Assembly: GCA_041398665.1 (NCBI GenBank)
Contig: JAWKUH010000004.1
Coordinates: forward strand, 183,457-247,456
DNA from: Rohdeia sp041398665
Lineage (GTDB): Bacteria; Planctomycetota; UBA1135; GCA-002686595
DNA length: 64,000 nt
Direction: 5' to 3'
The notes under the pieces are model-generated. The model had not been told where the DNA came from. It did no database searches and worked only from the letters and a program-made list of their open reading frames with translations. Positions 46,301 to 57,475 of this stretch are shown in pieces. Every line of letters starts with the position of its first letter. The first letter of the stretch is position 1. A program made the translations under genes and the position numbers.

Positions 46301-49300
46301 GTTCCTGTTGCTGTCGTACTCGAACACGGTCGTCGCAGCCTCGCTGGTGGAGATCTGCCGCGTCTCGCTGAGGAGTTCGTCGAGGGTCCCGTAGGTCCTC
46401 GTCGTGGTGATGACAGGATCGGTCGCGTCGACCGCTCCGAGTCGATCGCGGTTCTCGACCTCTTCACGGATCAGGTTGCCCGCCTCGTCGTAGACGTACT
46501 CTCGCAAGTAGCGCACCGGCTGCTGCGCGGCAGTGTCGTGGGCCGGCAGGTGGACTTCGGGCGACCTTTCCTGGACCAGGAGATCGCGCTGGTCGTACGA
46601 GAAACGACGGTCGTTCCCTCGCGCGTCGACGATCCGTATCGGATTGCCGCGCAGGTCGTACTCGTACTCCATCGGGAGATCGAGCCCGCCGACGTCGCGC
46701 ACTGCCCGACGCAAGTACCCGCGCTGAGGACCGCCCGTGTAGTACTCGAACGAGTCCTTCTGACGGTGGCCCGTGGCATCCGCCGTCGTGCTCGGCCAAG
46801 TGTGCTCCGTGAGTTGCCCGAAGCCGTTGTAGGTCCACTCCTCGGTGATCTCGGGGATGGGGTAGACCGTCCTCGTCCGGTTTCCCCCGCCGTCGTACTC
46901 GTGGAGCGTGACGCGGCCCATCGGGTCGGTGTACTGGGTCAGCCAGCTCGTGCCACAGCATCCACCTGCGTCGGACTGGTACTCGAAGAGGTGGACCAGT
47001 TCGTCGGGCTCTCCGGTCGAGGGCCGCGTTCCCCGCATCTGGACGAGTTCGCGGAGGTTCCCCATCGTCCGTCGCGGTGAGTTCGGATCCAGATCCCGTT
47101 GGTAGACGAACTCGGACCGTGCACCGTCCGGGTACTGGACGAAGGTCACGCGCGAGTCGAGGTTGTAGCCGTAGCTCGTCTCGTAGTAGATCGGCTCTCC
47201 GGATCTGAGCGGCGGGCCCGGTCGATTCGTGACGAGCGTCGTCGCGGAGTCGGCGTCCGCGGCGCGCCCGGTGTACTCGCGCTTCCTGCGCAGCCGGTTC
47301 TTGAGGTCGAAGTCGTACTCGCAGACGTTCCCGACCCGGTCGTTCACGATCGTCTTCATGACGATCTGACCGTTCGCCTCTGACGGCACGAGCGCGAGGT
47401 AGGAGAAGTTGGTGATGTCGCCGGTGTCTCCCCACTGCTGCGACACCACTCGGTCGAACTCGCGATCGTTCGGGTCTTCGACCGCGCTGTACTCGTTGAC
47501 GAGGAAGGTCGCGCCGCGCTCGTCCGTGATCGTCAGGAGGTTGTGGTTCAGGGCCTCGTGAATCGAGCCGGCGGAGTACGTGTAGCGACGGGTGAGCCCC
47601 GCCGGATAGTACACGTGGTCGCTCGGACCGAGAGCGTTCGGCACACCGATCACGGCCGGAGAGGTCACGGCCGTGAGGTTGCCTTCGGCATCGTGCTCGT
47701 ACTGGACGACTCGCCCCGTGAAGTCGACGACGGCGTCGATGTACCCGGAGGCGCCGTAGACGATCGTCAGGGTGCGGTTCAGCGTGTCGACGATCGTGCC
47801 GAGCCGCCCCTGTGCGTCGTAGTGGAGCTGTACGACGTTGCCGTTGCGGTCCACGATGCGATCGAGCGCGCCCTGGAGCGGGCCGCCGTCGACGGGCAGG
47901 AATTCCCAGCGCCCGCCGTCCGGGAAGGTGACCCGGTAGCGCCCCGTGCTCTCGCGCTCGACGACCTGGAAGAGCTCGTCGCGAATCCAGGTACCGTCGG
48001 GCTGAGGCACGTAGACGTCGTACCGCCCCGATCCCTCGTAGAGTCGGACGTTAGGTCCCTCACGGTCGATCCACACGTTGAAGCCGAAGTCCCAGCCCTG
48101 CCCCATCGGCGTGTTCACCCCCCGACGCGACCGGTAGTAGCGGCGCCATTCGAGGTCCATGCCGCGACCAGGTATCCGAAGGTCGACCTCGCTGTGGACG
48201 AGTTCGCCGGAGAACAGGAGGACCGGGTCGGAGTCCGGATCGACGGTGAGAGACGTCGAGTTCGGAGCGCTCGGCATGCTCTCCGGGTAGGACGTCGGGA
48301 CGTCCTGCGGACTCGGGGGTGTTCCACCAGCGCTCGGGCCGCTCGCGACCTCGGGGCGGCATCCGCCGCATCCCGTTGCAAAGCAGGGCGGGGGCACGAG
48401 CGATTGCACCGGCGGTGCCTCGCAGACGACGTCGACGACGTAGACCGGTTGCGAGTAGTTCGGCGCGGGCCCTCCGTCGGCGACGCCCGCGGATCCCGTC
48501 GAGCCTCCCCCGCCGATGGCTCCACCGCAGAAGGCGGCGGGGTACTTGTAGTAGATCGGTGTCCAGTACCACTGCGTCCCGCCACACTCGAGTGAGTACT
48601 CGACGCCCCAGACCGCGGTCGACGTACAGTTGGGGGTCGCGCCCGTACCGGCCTGGTTCGATTGCTCGAGCTCGACCAGCACCGGGACGACGACGGACGA
48701 CTGCGCGGCGAGTTCGCCGATGTCCGTGATGAGCGGTGTCAGCACGTAGCCCGGGATCACGGAGGTCACGAGTCGCACGTTCTGGACGGCGACCAACCCT
48801 TCGTTCGCGATCTCGAGGTCGATCTGCGCGACCTCGTTCGTCGCCAGCTCGAGATCGATGACGCCGGGGCTCGCCGTCACGATCGGAACGGGCACGTTCG
48901 TCTCGAACGTCGCCTGGATCGTGATCTCGTACTCGTCGATGATCTCCGTCGGGACGACGGTCCACTCGTAGGTCACCGCTTGGGTCGGGACGAAGACCGT
49001 GACGTCCTTCGTGTCACCGGCGCCGATCTTGACGATGGTCGCCGAGCTTCCGTGACCCGGTGCGGTCACCGACATCTGGTAGGTGCCGACGGGAAGGTCC
49101 TCGAACTGGACGGCGGTGCCCGAAGGCCCGCTCGTCTCTTCGAAGACGAGCGAAGCACTTCCAGGAACCGGCTTCGACAACTTCACGACGGCGTTCGCCA
49201 CGAGGGGGCCGACTCCAGCCCCCGACGGGTCGAGTGCGGTGCCACTCGTACTCCAAAAGGTCAGCTCGTCCTGCACGCTGACGCTGAGCGATCCGGTCGC

Positions 49301-51899
49301 AGCGCTTGTCGCTTCCCAGAAGTACCCGACATGGACCTCGGCTCCCGGCTCGGAGCCGACCACGGTGATCGGCTTCTTCGACGGGTCGGAACTTCCGTTC
49401 TGGTGGGCGAACGTGCTGCCCACCGGCAATTCCGGAGCAGGTAGAAGAGCGATCTCGACCGCTCTCTTCTCTCCGGGTCCGATGTCGCCGAGTTCGACTT
49501 CCGTCAACAGATTCGCGATCAGCGGAACGGCCCTGATCGTCACCGCTCGGCGATCCCGGGTTCTCGATCTGCGGGAGTTCGACCCGCACGCCGGTCGCCG
49601 GTGCGGACCCGACGTTTTCGACCTCGAACGAGAGCACGGTCTGCCCGCCGACCAACATCGTCGATGCCAGGAGATTGGGCGTCGCCTTCAACTTCGGAGC
49701 AGAGCGGCGAGACGTACGTCGGAAAGTCCGTCCGCGCGATCACAGCGGCCTGTCCATCCACAACGGTCGTGAAGTCGACGCCGATCTCCGCCTTCGTCTC
49801 CGGGAGACGGTGCGTCCGAAGTAGCGAGGAACTGAGCGTCCAGGTCCCGACCGAGGCCCGGCTGCCCGGGGGCGAGTGCCAACGCGCCGGGACTCGACTG
49901 GACCTGGATGTACGCCGGCACCCCCGTCAAGACTGGAGTGATCCCCCTGCGTCGCGGTGTCGCCGTTGTTCTGGAGCGAGACCAGGATCGATTGGGAAGC
50001 GGCAGGCTGGAGCGTGAGCGTCTTGGCTGCAGGGTTCGGCGTGGCCCCGAACAGCACGAACTCGTCCTGGAGGTCGTCGACCACGTCCTCTGTGACCGCC
50101 GGGTGGTCCGCGTAGAGGCGGAACGACCCTGCCTCCTTCGGCAGTGGGAGTAGGTGTCGTCCCAGTCCCCGTTGTCGTCCGACACGACGGTGAAGACACG
50201 ACGCGTGTCCTTGTGCCGGACACGGAACGTGAGCGGGACATTGGGGACAGGTGTCCCGGTGCCGAGGTCGATCGCCTGACCGGAAACCGCTACCGCAAGA
50301 GTCCCATCAGCAGTGTCCGCTGAAATCCCTTCGATGAAGCTGGTCGCGATGGTCGCTCCCCATTGAGGCTCCTCAATCTCGATCTGTTGACTCGAGACGT
50401 TGTTCAGCTCGTCGCTCTCGTCGACCTCCCCTCCCGCATCGGTGACGAGGAAGAGCGTGTAGGATCCGGCGACCTCGGGTAGCGGTTGGCAGACACCAGC
50501 GACCAGATACTGCTTCCAGAGGTCCGAGCGACCACTTCGGGCCTCCTCGAACAGCAGGAGGTCGCCGGCGGTGTCGAGAACCATCCGCCGAAAGGAAGAG
50601 TCGATCGACCCACTCTCCGCTCGTGGTTCCGAGCGACGACCCGTTCTCGATCTGGAACGTCACACGGGGCGCCGTGCCGATGAAGAAGCGATCGGCGTAG
50701 TCGGGCGCGAGCTGGCTCGCGGAAGCGGGTCGTTCTGGACCGTCCACGAGCCCGGGCTCAGCCTCAAGTCCGGTTTGTTCGGCTGCTCGACGAGGGTCGG
50801 CGCCGCGGTGATCGCGAAGTTGTTCTCCTTGCTCGCCTCGACACCGATGTTGTTGGTGATGTCGACGTCGACGCCGAACCAGTAGTTGCCCGCCTGAGTC
50901 CCCGGGGGAACGACGACCGGGATGGAGAGGGTCGTCGATGCACCGATCGGGAGGTCGAGCGGCACGATGGGCGTCCCCAGCTGAATGGCACCGGGAGAAC
51001 CGTTCGAGTCGAAGACGGGCTCTGCGCCCATGAGGACTCGAAGCTCGACAAGCGTTCCACTTCCACCGGCAGCAATGTGCCTTGGTTGGCGACGACGGCG
51101 GTCAGGGTCAGTGCGTCGCCGTCCTTGGCGACCGGCGGTGCGCTAATGCTGACAACAGCAACATCTGGGAGTGGCTGCGCTGTGACTTGCACGCTTCGCA
51201 AGGGCGAGATTGTTTACCAGGTCGTCCACCTCTGGGACTTCATGGTGAGCATCAACCATGAGGCCAAGTTGGTATTCCCCAATTGGTACTCCCACAGGAA
51301 TCGTGACGACCGCATCGCGCTGATAGGCATCACCCGAACTGAGAGGCTCGCCAGTCACTGACGAGTGGAGCAGGACGTCATCCCCATCCCCGACAATGGC
51401 GTTCTTCGTCAGTACGAGCCTGTCGGTCCATGAAGGTGCGGCGGAAGTCAACCTGCATTTGATACCTTCAATGGACCTGCGAGCCCCCGCCCTGCGATAT
51501 CTGCGTGGGAGCGTCCAGCGCGGTACACACCAGATCTGGCTGAGGAATGCTAATGCTGGCTTCCCGGGCCACGACTCCGAACGCAGCGAGAGAGCGAGTT
51601 CACGAACAACGAGAATTCACGTGAAGTGACACAATTCCTGCGGAACTGCCGCCGACACCGACCCAAACAGACGCCTCTCGCGATACGCACCCACCCTCAC
51701 CTTGGGCCGCGCCAAGAGTCGCGACAAGACCCGGGGCAGTTGAAGGAGAAGCAACGCTGGACAAGTTGCTCGTCGCCAACAATGCAACTGCAACGAGCGC
51801 TGGGAGTGACATTAGTCCTAACGAGATCTCTCGCGTCGTGCGTCGTTGGCGTGCGAGTTGGAGTTGAAGAGTTGCCAATCTATGGCTCCTGACGGTCAC
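43363..51899 (-). CDS. Giant secreted CARDB-RHS/YD-repeat protein (frameshifts at both ends)
   Basis: The longest clean frame is 49543-44051 (1830 residues). It holds a beta-rich front, a spacer, an RHS start (SGELVHSEVDLRIPGRGMDL, GWDFGFNVWID) and dozens of YD repeats such as YDARGNRVRRED. Upstream, in shifting frames, are a GTG (51899), a signal segment (LMSLPALVAVALLA) and several CARDB units (WTDRLVLTKNAIVGDGDDVL, DELNNVSSQQIEIEEP). Downstream of 44051, shifts near 44055 and 43990 recover the RHS core end (YDSSTGFVHLRARDLDPGPD) and a Cys-rich tip to the TAG at 43363. The tip is lower in GC, as is usual for variable RHS tips. A surface or toxin-delivery protein; frame errors make its true extent uncertain. 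Confidence 0.75.
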
Positions 51900-51923
51900 G
51901 CTGGTCCTGGTTTGACGAGAGGG

Positions 51924-53278
51924 TCAGGGCGCCTCTGCGGGGTCAACGGCCCAAGCCTGTAGGCCGAATGCTCCTTCGCCGCGTCAATCGTCGCGGTCAC
52001 CTCGGAGTCTTCGAGTGACCCGAGTAGCGCAAGGGACCAATCTCGTCATTCTGAGTTCCCAGCGACTGCCGTCACACGGACGAATACCCGCCATTCGAGT
52101 GGCACATGCGAACAGCGCACGTGTACTGCGATGGGAGCATCCCTGAAAGGACCAAGTCAGGCTGAACTCCGTAGCCGAGACCTGCTTTCGGATCAACGAC
52201 ATGCTGCCCGTCAGATGACTCAATCCAGATTCGAGGTGAATCGCCGATGCAAGGATGTCGCCGGGCTCTCCCAGTGAAGGAATGGGAATCGGCTCGGCGC
52301 TAAGGTTGACGGAACCGGAAGTCAATGCGCCGGGTGCTTCGATACGAATCCAGCCATCACCGCCCAGTCCACCGTCGTAGTGGAATGACCCGTGGTAAGG
52401 GCGGCTACCACCGTGCCTCAGTCTACCGCTTTCCGAGAGTGCGACGCTATTCGCAACAAGTCGGATTGCACCCCCAGCTCCAGCACCTCCCGTCACCGTC
52501 TGCCAGCCAAGCCAGGTGGCATCGCCCCCATTGGCAGTTATCTGACCAGAGATTGTGATCGCGTCGTCTGACGCGATCAGAATAACGCCCCCGCACCGCC
52601 TCCTGGACAGTCCTCCCCGAAGTTCCCGGTCGCGAACCAGCAGAGCCTCCAGATCCGCCTATCAGCTGCGTGAAAATGCCAAGTCCATAGGCCGGGGTGG
52701 CGGGCGGGCCACCATCTCCCTGACCGCCGGAAGTCACATGAGAACCACCAGTCCCGCCCTGTGTCACACCGTGAGGTTGCCAGCCACCACCGGGCCCAAA
52801 TCCACCCCCGAGACGAGTTGTTGAGCATCTGTTGAGGCTCTTTCCACCTCTGGAAGCCGCCAGGTCCAGGCTCGGCGATCTTTGCGACCGCCCTCCGTTT
52901 CCCGCCTCGCCGTCAAGTGAAATCGTTCCGCTGATGTCCACGCTACCCTGCACCAGCCAAACAACTGCCGCCCGCGAGGGTGGTTCTGGAACCTCACCTT
53001 CGCGTTGGCGTCGATCGTCACCGAGGTGTAGTTGAAGACGACGACCCAGTTGTCAGGGTCGTACTCGCCGCCCCAGGTCTCAGGATCGCCTAGGTCGATC
53101 TCGGCGTCCCACTCATTCGGGCCGTTCGTGACGTGGAGCTCTCCGAGCGCACCTGTCGAACCGACAGTGAACCCCGTTCGAGGTGTCGGTGGGACCGCCG
53201 CCCCTGAGGCAGAGATGAGGGAGGCGGAAGCGGCGACCGCGGCGGACCCTGCGAGCGATGCGAGGACGAGGGTCTCAT
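51924..53278 (-). pseudogene. Secreted Gly-rich beta-helix-like protein, frameshifted
   Basis: ATG at 53278; one missing G in the second codon joins it to a signal peptide (TLVLASLAGSAAVAASASL). Coding then reads GELHVTNGPNEWDAEIDLGD, WVVVFNYTSVTIDANAKVRF and, after a shift, WLVQGSVDISGTISLDGEAG. Glycine-rich stretches follow (GFGPGGGW, GGAGALF) with ADGG/GAGAGGAIRLVANSVAL, the style of secreted planctomycete proteins with a filament-like N-terminal region. Several more shifts occur before a likely TGA at 51924. The kinase stop is 19 bases upstream and the RHS gene starts 24 bases downstream. Gene broken by real mutations or indel errors. Confidence 0.55.
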
Positions 53279-53297
53279 GAGGAGCGAGTGCGAGGGG

Positions 53298-56113
53298 TCA
53301 GTTGGCGCAAGCCGCGATGGGTCTGGCCGTGTACCGACAGGGGCGAAGCGCTCGGGAACGCTGTCTCGAGCAGGAAGCTGGGACAGCCGCTGTGCGAGAT
53401 CGTGCCCCAGTCGGAGGAAGGGGAAGAGCCCCTCGAGCTGTAGCGCGTTCTCTAGGAAACCGCCCACGCCTCGCTCTCACATCAGGTAGCTCGAAGCGCC
53501 TGATGCCTCGCTCGGGACGTTGCGAGGGCGACTTCCAGAGACTTCGCCTCCTACCGCTCGCCGGCAACTCCTCACCACCCTGAACCACGAAGAACACGCT
53601 GAACTCCGGGTCCGAGCTCAGCCTCCGCGACGACCGCGCATCCGACGGGCCGAAGAAGTACGCCCCGTCCCTCAGCACCCGCTCCGGCGCCTCCTCGAGG
53701 TGCACCGGATCCTTCTCACCCACTTCGATCGGCACGAGCGGCACGTAGGTGTCGCGGCACCACTCCATGAGGTTGCCGTGGATGTGGTGCAGGCCGAAGG
53801 GGTTCGGCGCGAAGTCCCAGACGGGCGCGTGGGCGCACCAGCCGTCGTCGTAGGACTCGTCGACAGCGGCGGTCGCCCAGCCGGGGTTCGCGACGACGAC
53901 GCTGCGGTCGGCGACGTTGGCGGCGTGACGGGCGACGAGGTCGTTGGGATCGGTTCCGGTCCACCACGGCGTGTCGGTTCCACCGCGCGCCGCGTACTCC
54001 CACTGCGCGTCGGTCGGGAGTTCGAGGCCCCAGACACGACAGGCCTGTGCGCACTGAGTCCAGGTGACCTGCTCGACGGGGTGCGTCGCGTCGTAGGTGT
54101 GGAGGAGCTCGGAGCCGGGGACGTAGCGGCTCGGGTTCTCGCCGAACGCTCGCAGCCACTGCCCCTGCGTCACCTCGAACTTCGACACGAAGAAGGGAGA
54201 GAGTTCGATCTCGACGACCGGCGACTCCTCCTCGCGCGCTTCGGGGTCGTAGCGCGGCGAGTCGGGATCGGTCGATTGCGCTCCGATCGTCGTTCTTCCG
54301 CCGGGGAGGAGCACGAGGACGATGCCGCTCGACTCCTCGAAACGGAGTCTCCCGTCGTCTCCGCGGAACGGCTCGTCGCCGGAGCAGACGTGCCAGAACT
54401 CGTGGAACCCGCTCGTCGGGTCCACTCCGATCGGGACGAGCCCCATCTGAGGCCCGAGCTCGAGCCCACCGTACTTCGGAGACGCGGCAATCTCCGGGAT
54501 CACGCTCGCCCAACGTCGCGCGAAGTCGCCGCCCGATGCGAAACCACTTTCGAGCCGACGCGCGAGCTCGAGTCGGCGCGCGACACCGATGCCGACGCCA
54601 GGGACGCAACCGTTGCCGGCAAGACCTGTGCTCGAGTCCTCGAGCCCACGCAACTCCGCGACGAGGCGCTCGAGATTGTCGCGCCACCACAGGAGCGCGT
54701 CACGTTCCTTCGGATCGGTCTCCGACGCGAGCAGATCGTCGACCTCGACGAGCATCACGGCGTGCCCGGGGTATCCGTCCTCCGCCTCGTCGACGCCGCG
54801 AGCGAGGTGGTGCGCGCGCGCTTCCCAAGCTTCGAGCTTCGCGACGAGCTCGGGGTGCGGCGGCCAGAGCGCGTCGGCCTCGGCGCGAAGCGCCTCGTGG
54901 TCGCGAAAGATCGAGAGCGCGAGCACGCCGCGGCGCTCGCGATCCGCCTTGGCGCGCGCCACGACGAGGGATCCGTTGGTCTCGACGATCTGCGCGACGA
55001 AGACCGTGACGACCAGAGCGACAAGGACGAGGGCAGCGAGCGTCGTCGCGACGACCGGTCGGCGACGGATCTGCGACGCGAGTCGCCGCGAGACCGGCCG
55101 GGCCTGTGCGACGACGTGCTCTCCGCGCGCGAAGCGCCGCAGCTCGTCCCGCAGCTCCGCAGCGCTCGCGTACCGATGCTCCGGCTTCTTCTCGAGCGCC
55201 CTGAGACAGATCCACTCGAGCTCCTTCGGTACGCTCGCGCCGAGTTCCCTCATCGACAGCGGATCGTCCGTGAGCACGCTCGAGCAGATGGCGTGCGGCG
55301 AACTCCCACGGAAGGCGCGCGTGCCGGTCAGCAGCTCGTAAGAGGCACCGCGCCGAGCGCGAAGACGTCGCTCGCGCGTCGGAATCGGCCTTCGGTGACG
55401 CAACCTGCTCCGGCGCGAGGTAGTGCAGGCTGCCGAAGGGACCGCTCGTCCGCGCGTGTGCGAGAGTTCGCCGTCGAAGCGCGCGATGCCGTAGTCGCCG
55501 AGCTTGACCGTCCCGTCCGCCGCGAGAGCACGTTCTCGGGCTTCACGTCCCGGTGGACCACGCGCGCGTGGAGCGCAGCGAGCCCGTCCGCGACCGCCGC
55601 TGCGATCTTCGCGACCTCGACGGGTCGCGCGGCATGCCGTCGTGCTCGCGCAGCCGGTAGCGCAGCGTGCGACCGTCCCCACGAGCTCCTGCGCGATCCG
55701 CGCGACCCTAGATCGTGCGCTGATCGACGTCGCCACGAGGCAGAGGGCGCCGCGCTCGGAAAGCCCGCTCGTCCCTCGCGCTCGATGCGGCGCAGTGCGG
55801 CCGCGTCGAAGCTGCCGCGCGCCATCACCTTCCAGGGCGATGCGTTCTCCGCCGCGCTCGGCCTCGAACACCTCGCCCTGGCCTCCCCGACCGAGTCGCC
55901 GAACGAGGACGAAGCCGGCGATGCCGCTGCGCGGTCGCTCGCGTTCCTCACCTCGCGAGGCAACCTGCGCGAGCCCGTGCATCCGCTCCAGCTCGCGCAG
56001 CTCGCCTCACGGTCTGGATGGCGGCGGATGAAGATCCTCGAACAACGCGTCCTCCCCGTCGGAGGCGCGGATCACTCTGCGAACAGCTCGTGATCGCTCG
56101 GCACTCGACTCAT
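53298..56113 (-). CDS. Ser/Thr protein kinase with C-terminal SUMF1/FGE-like domain (frameshifts in kinase domain)
   Basis: A plausible ATG is at 56113 (MSRVPSDHELFAE, then a shift). Kinase pieces: glycine loop LGRGGQGEVFEAE; in a second frame the catalytic loop VVHRDVKPENVL; back in the first frame GTVKLGDYGIARFD (DFG equivalent is DYG) and SYELLTGTRAFRG. From about 55330 the frame is clean: RRPVVATTLAALVLVALVV membrane helix, a helical linker, then the SUMF1-like domain with SKFEVTQGQWLRAFGENPSR, HPVEQVTWTQCAQAC, LPTDAQWEYAARGG and HIHGNLMEWCRD. The kinase is cytoplasmic, the SUMF1 domain outside. The extreme C-terminus is also unclear. Follows the ECF sigma gene. Confidence 0.82.
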
Positions 56114-56183
56114 CGAAGAACCAGATCGGGCCTTGACGACAGCGACTCACGCAACTCCCTCGGGCTTCGGACCGATGACGACG

Positions 56184-56826
56184 TCACCGGCGGCAAGTCT
56201 CGACGGAGTGAAGGGATTCAGTGCCGACACCGTCAGACGGAATCCGCAGAAAGTTGAGAACCGACCGATGACGGATGCCGGCGATCGCCGCGGCGAGCTT
56301 CGCCGAGGCCCTGGCATGTCGGTCGCGAGCGACGTGGATGCCCGATAGGCCGAAGTGGTCGGCGAGCTCCTCCCACGGAGCCCCGCCGGAGTCACGTAGG
56401 AGGATGAGGTCGCGCTCCTCGGGTTCGAGCTCCGAGAGTGCCTGCTGCGCAAGGTCGAGGAGATCGGCTCGCTCCACTACTCCGAACGGCCCCGTCCCGT
56501 CGGATACGATCTGCGAGAGCATTCCGGCGCCTGTGTCACTCGCCGTCGCGGACCCGCAACGCGCGACGCCTCGGTGCATCTCGCTTCTGAGCGTGCCAAT
56601 GGTCGAGTTGGCTGCTTATCTCGCGAATGACGAAGGTCGGCGAGCCAGTCGAGCAGACTCGTCTCCGTGCGGAACTCGAACGCATCCGAGTCGCGCAAAG
56701 GCTCGCACGAGGACGAAGTGGACGGGGTCCTCCGCCTCCAGATGGCGTCGTAGGTCCCGCGGGGCGCGGCTCGAGCCAGACGGATGACGCGGGTAGTAGC
56801 GCTCTGTAGGACACTCGGGGCTGCAT
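56184..56826 (-). CDS. ECF-type RNA polymerase sigma factor (frameshifted)
   Basis: ATG at 56826 is the best start guess. Region 2-like helices appear in pieces (SVLQSATTRVIRLARAAPRG, then DAFEFRTETSLLDWLADL and IREISSQLDHWHAQKRD), each in a different frame. Region 4 is clean: LAQQALSELEPEERDLILLR and PWEELADHFGLS, after which one shift leads to ARASAKLAAAIAGIRHRS. The end is at 56184. ECF factors of this kind precede kinase genes in planctomycetes; the kinase starts 70 bases downstream, so sigma factor and kinase are likely one signalling unit controlling envelope proteins. Confidence 0.7.
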
Positions 56827-57015
56827 GGTCACACCAATGCAGAACGATCGCGACAGTTTTCCGTGGCAAGGACGCTTCCGCACTCGGGGGAAGGGGGGCG
56901 AGCATCGACTTCATGGTCGCCCCGACATCCAAATCGCGCAAGGACTCGGGAATGGGCGCGCCGCTTCCCGCTCCGTGGGGCGAGATTGCCCGCCAACGCC
57001 TGTGCCTCCCTCCCC

Positions 57016-57475
57016 TCAAATAGTCGCCGCGAACCACGCGTCGACGAGCTTCGCGCAGGGTTCTTCCGCGCGGCGTCGACCTCTTGGGCGCTCCCTGAAC
57101 GACGCGATCGCGCGGTCCGGCGCGAGCCACTCGAGCAGCGCGGCGGGCGCCTTCGGGGCGTGCTCGCGAGGTCCGTCGCGCCCTTCGCCGTCGCGCCGCG
57201 GTGGAAGACGAGGCGCACGCGAGTCCTTCGCCGCGAGGTTCAGCGACGACGCGGTGCTCGCCGCGGACAGCGAAGCTCGGCGCGTTCACTTCGCTCTCCT
57301 GCGGCGCGCACCTCGCAGCGAGGATCGCGGCGCGCGGAACGCTCGACGACCAGGCCGTGGCCCGCTGCGGGCGCAGGCTCCGCGAGCGCCTTCGACGTCG
57401 TCCGCACGGCCTTCTTCGAAGCCTTCTTCGAAGCCTTCCTCGAAGACGCTTCTTCACGGCCCGCTTCTTCGCCAT
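57016..57475 (-). CDS. Lysine-rich basic protein, histone H1-like N-terminus (frameshifted)
   Basis: ATG at 57475 shares one base with the DUF368 stop (TGATG). The first residues are MAKKRAVKK; one base shift near 57445 turns the Arg-rich reading into SSRKASKKASKKAVRTTSKA, a (K)KAS repeat encoded by three copies of GCTTCGAAGAAG. A different protein part follows, recovered near the end as APKAPAALLEWLAPDRAIAS and CAKLVDAWFAATI to the TGA at 57016. About 150 residues. The basic tail suggests nucleic-acid binding, but nothing more can be said. Confidence 0.5.

Noticed and set aside
41402..53278. A single giant gene covering the whole secreted-protein region
   Set aside because: A signal-type N-terminus appears separately at 53278 and near 51899, and natural ends appear near 51924, 43363 and 41402; three genes fit better, although errors make this uncertain.
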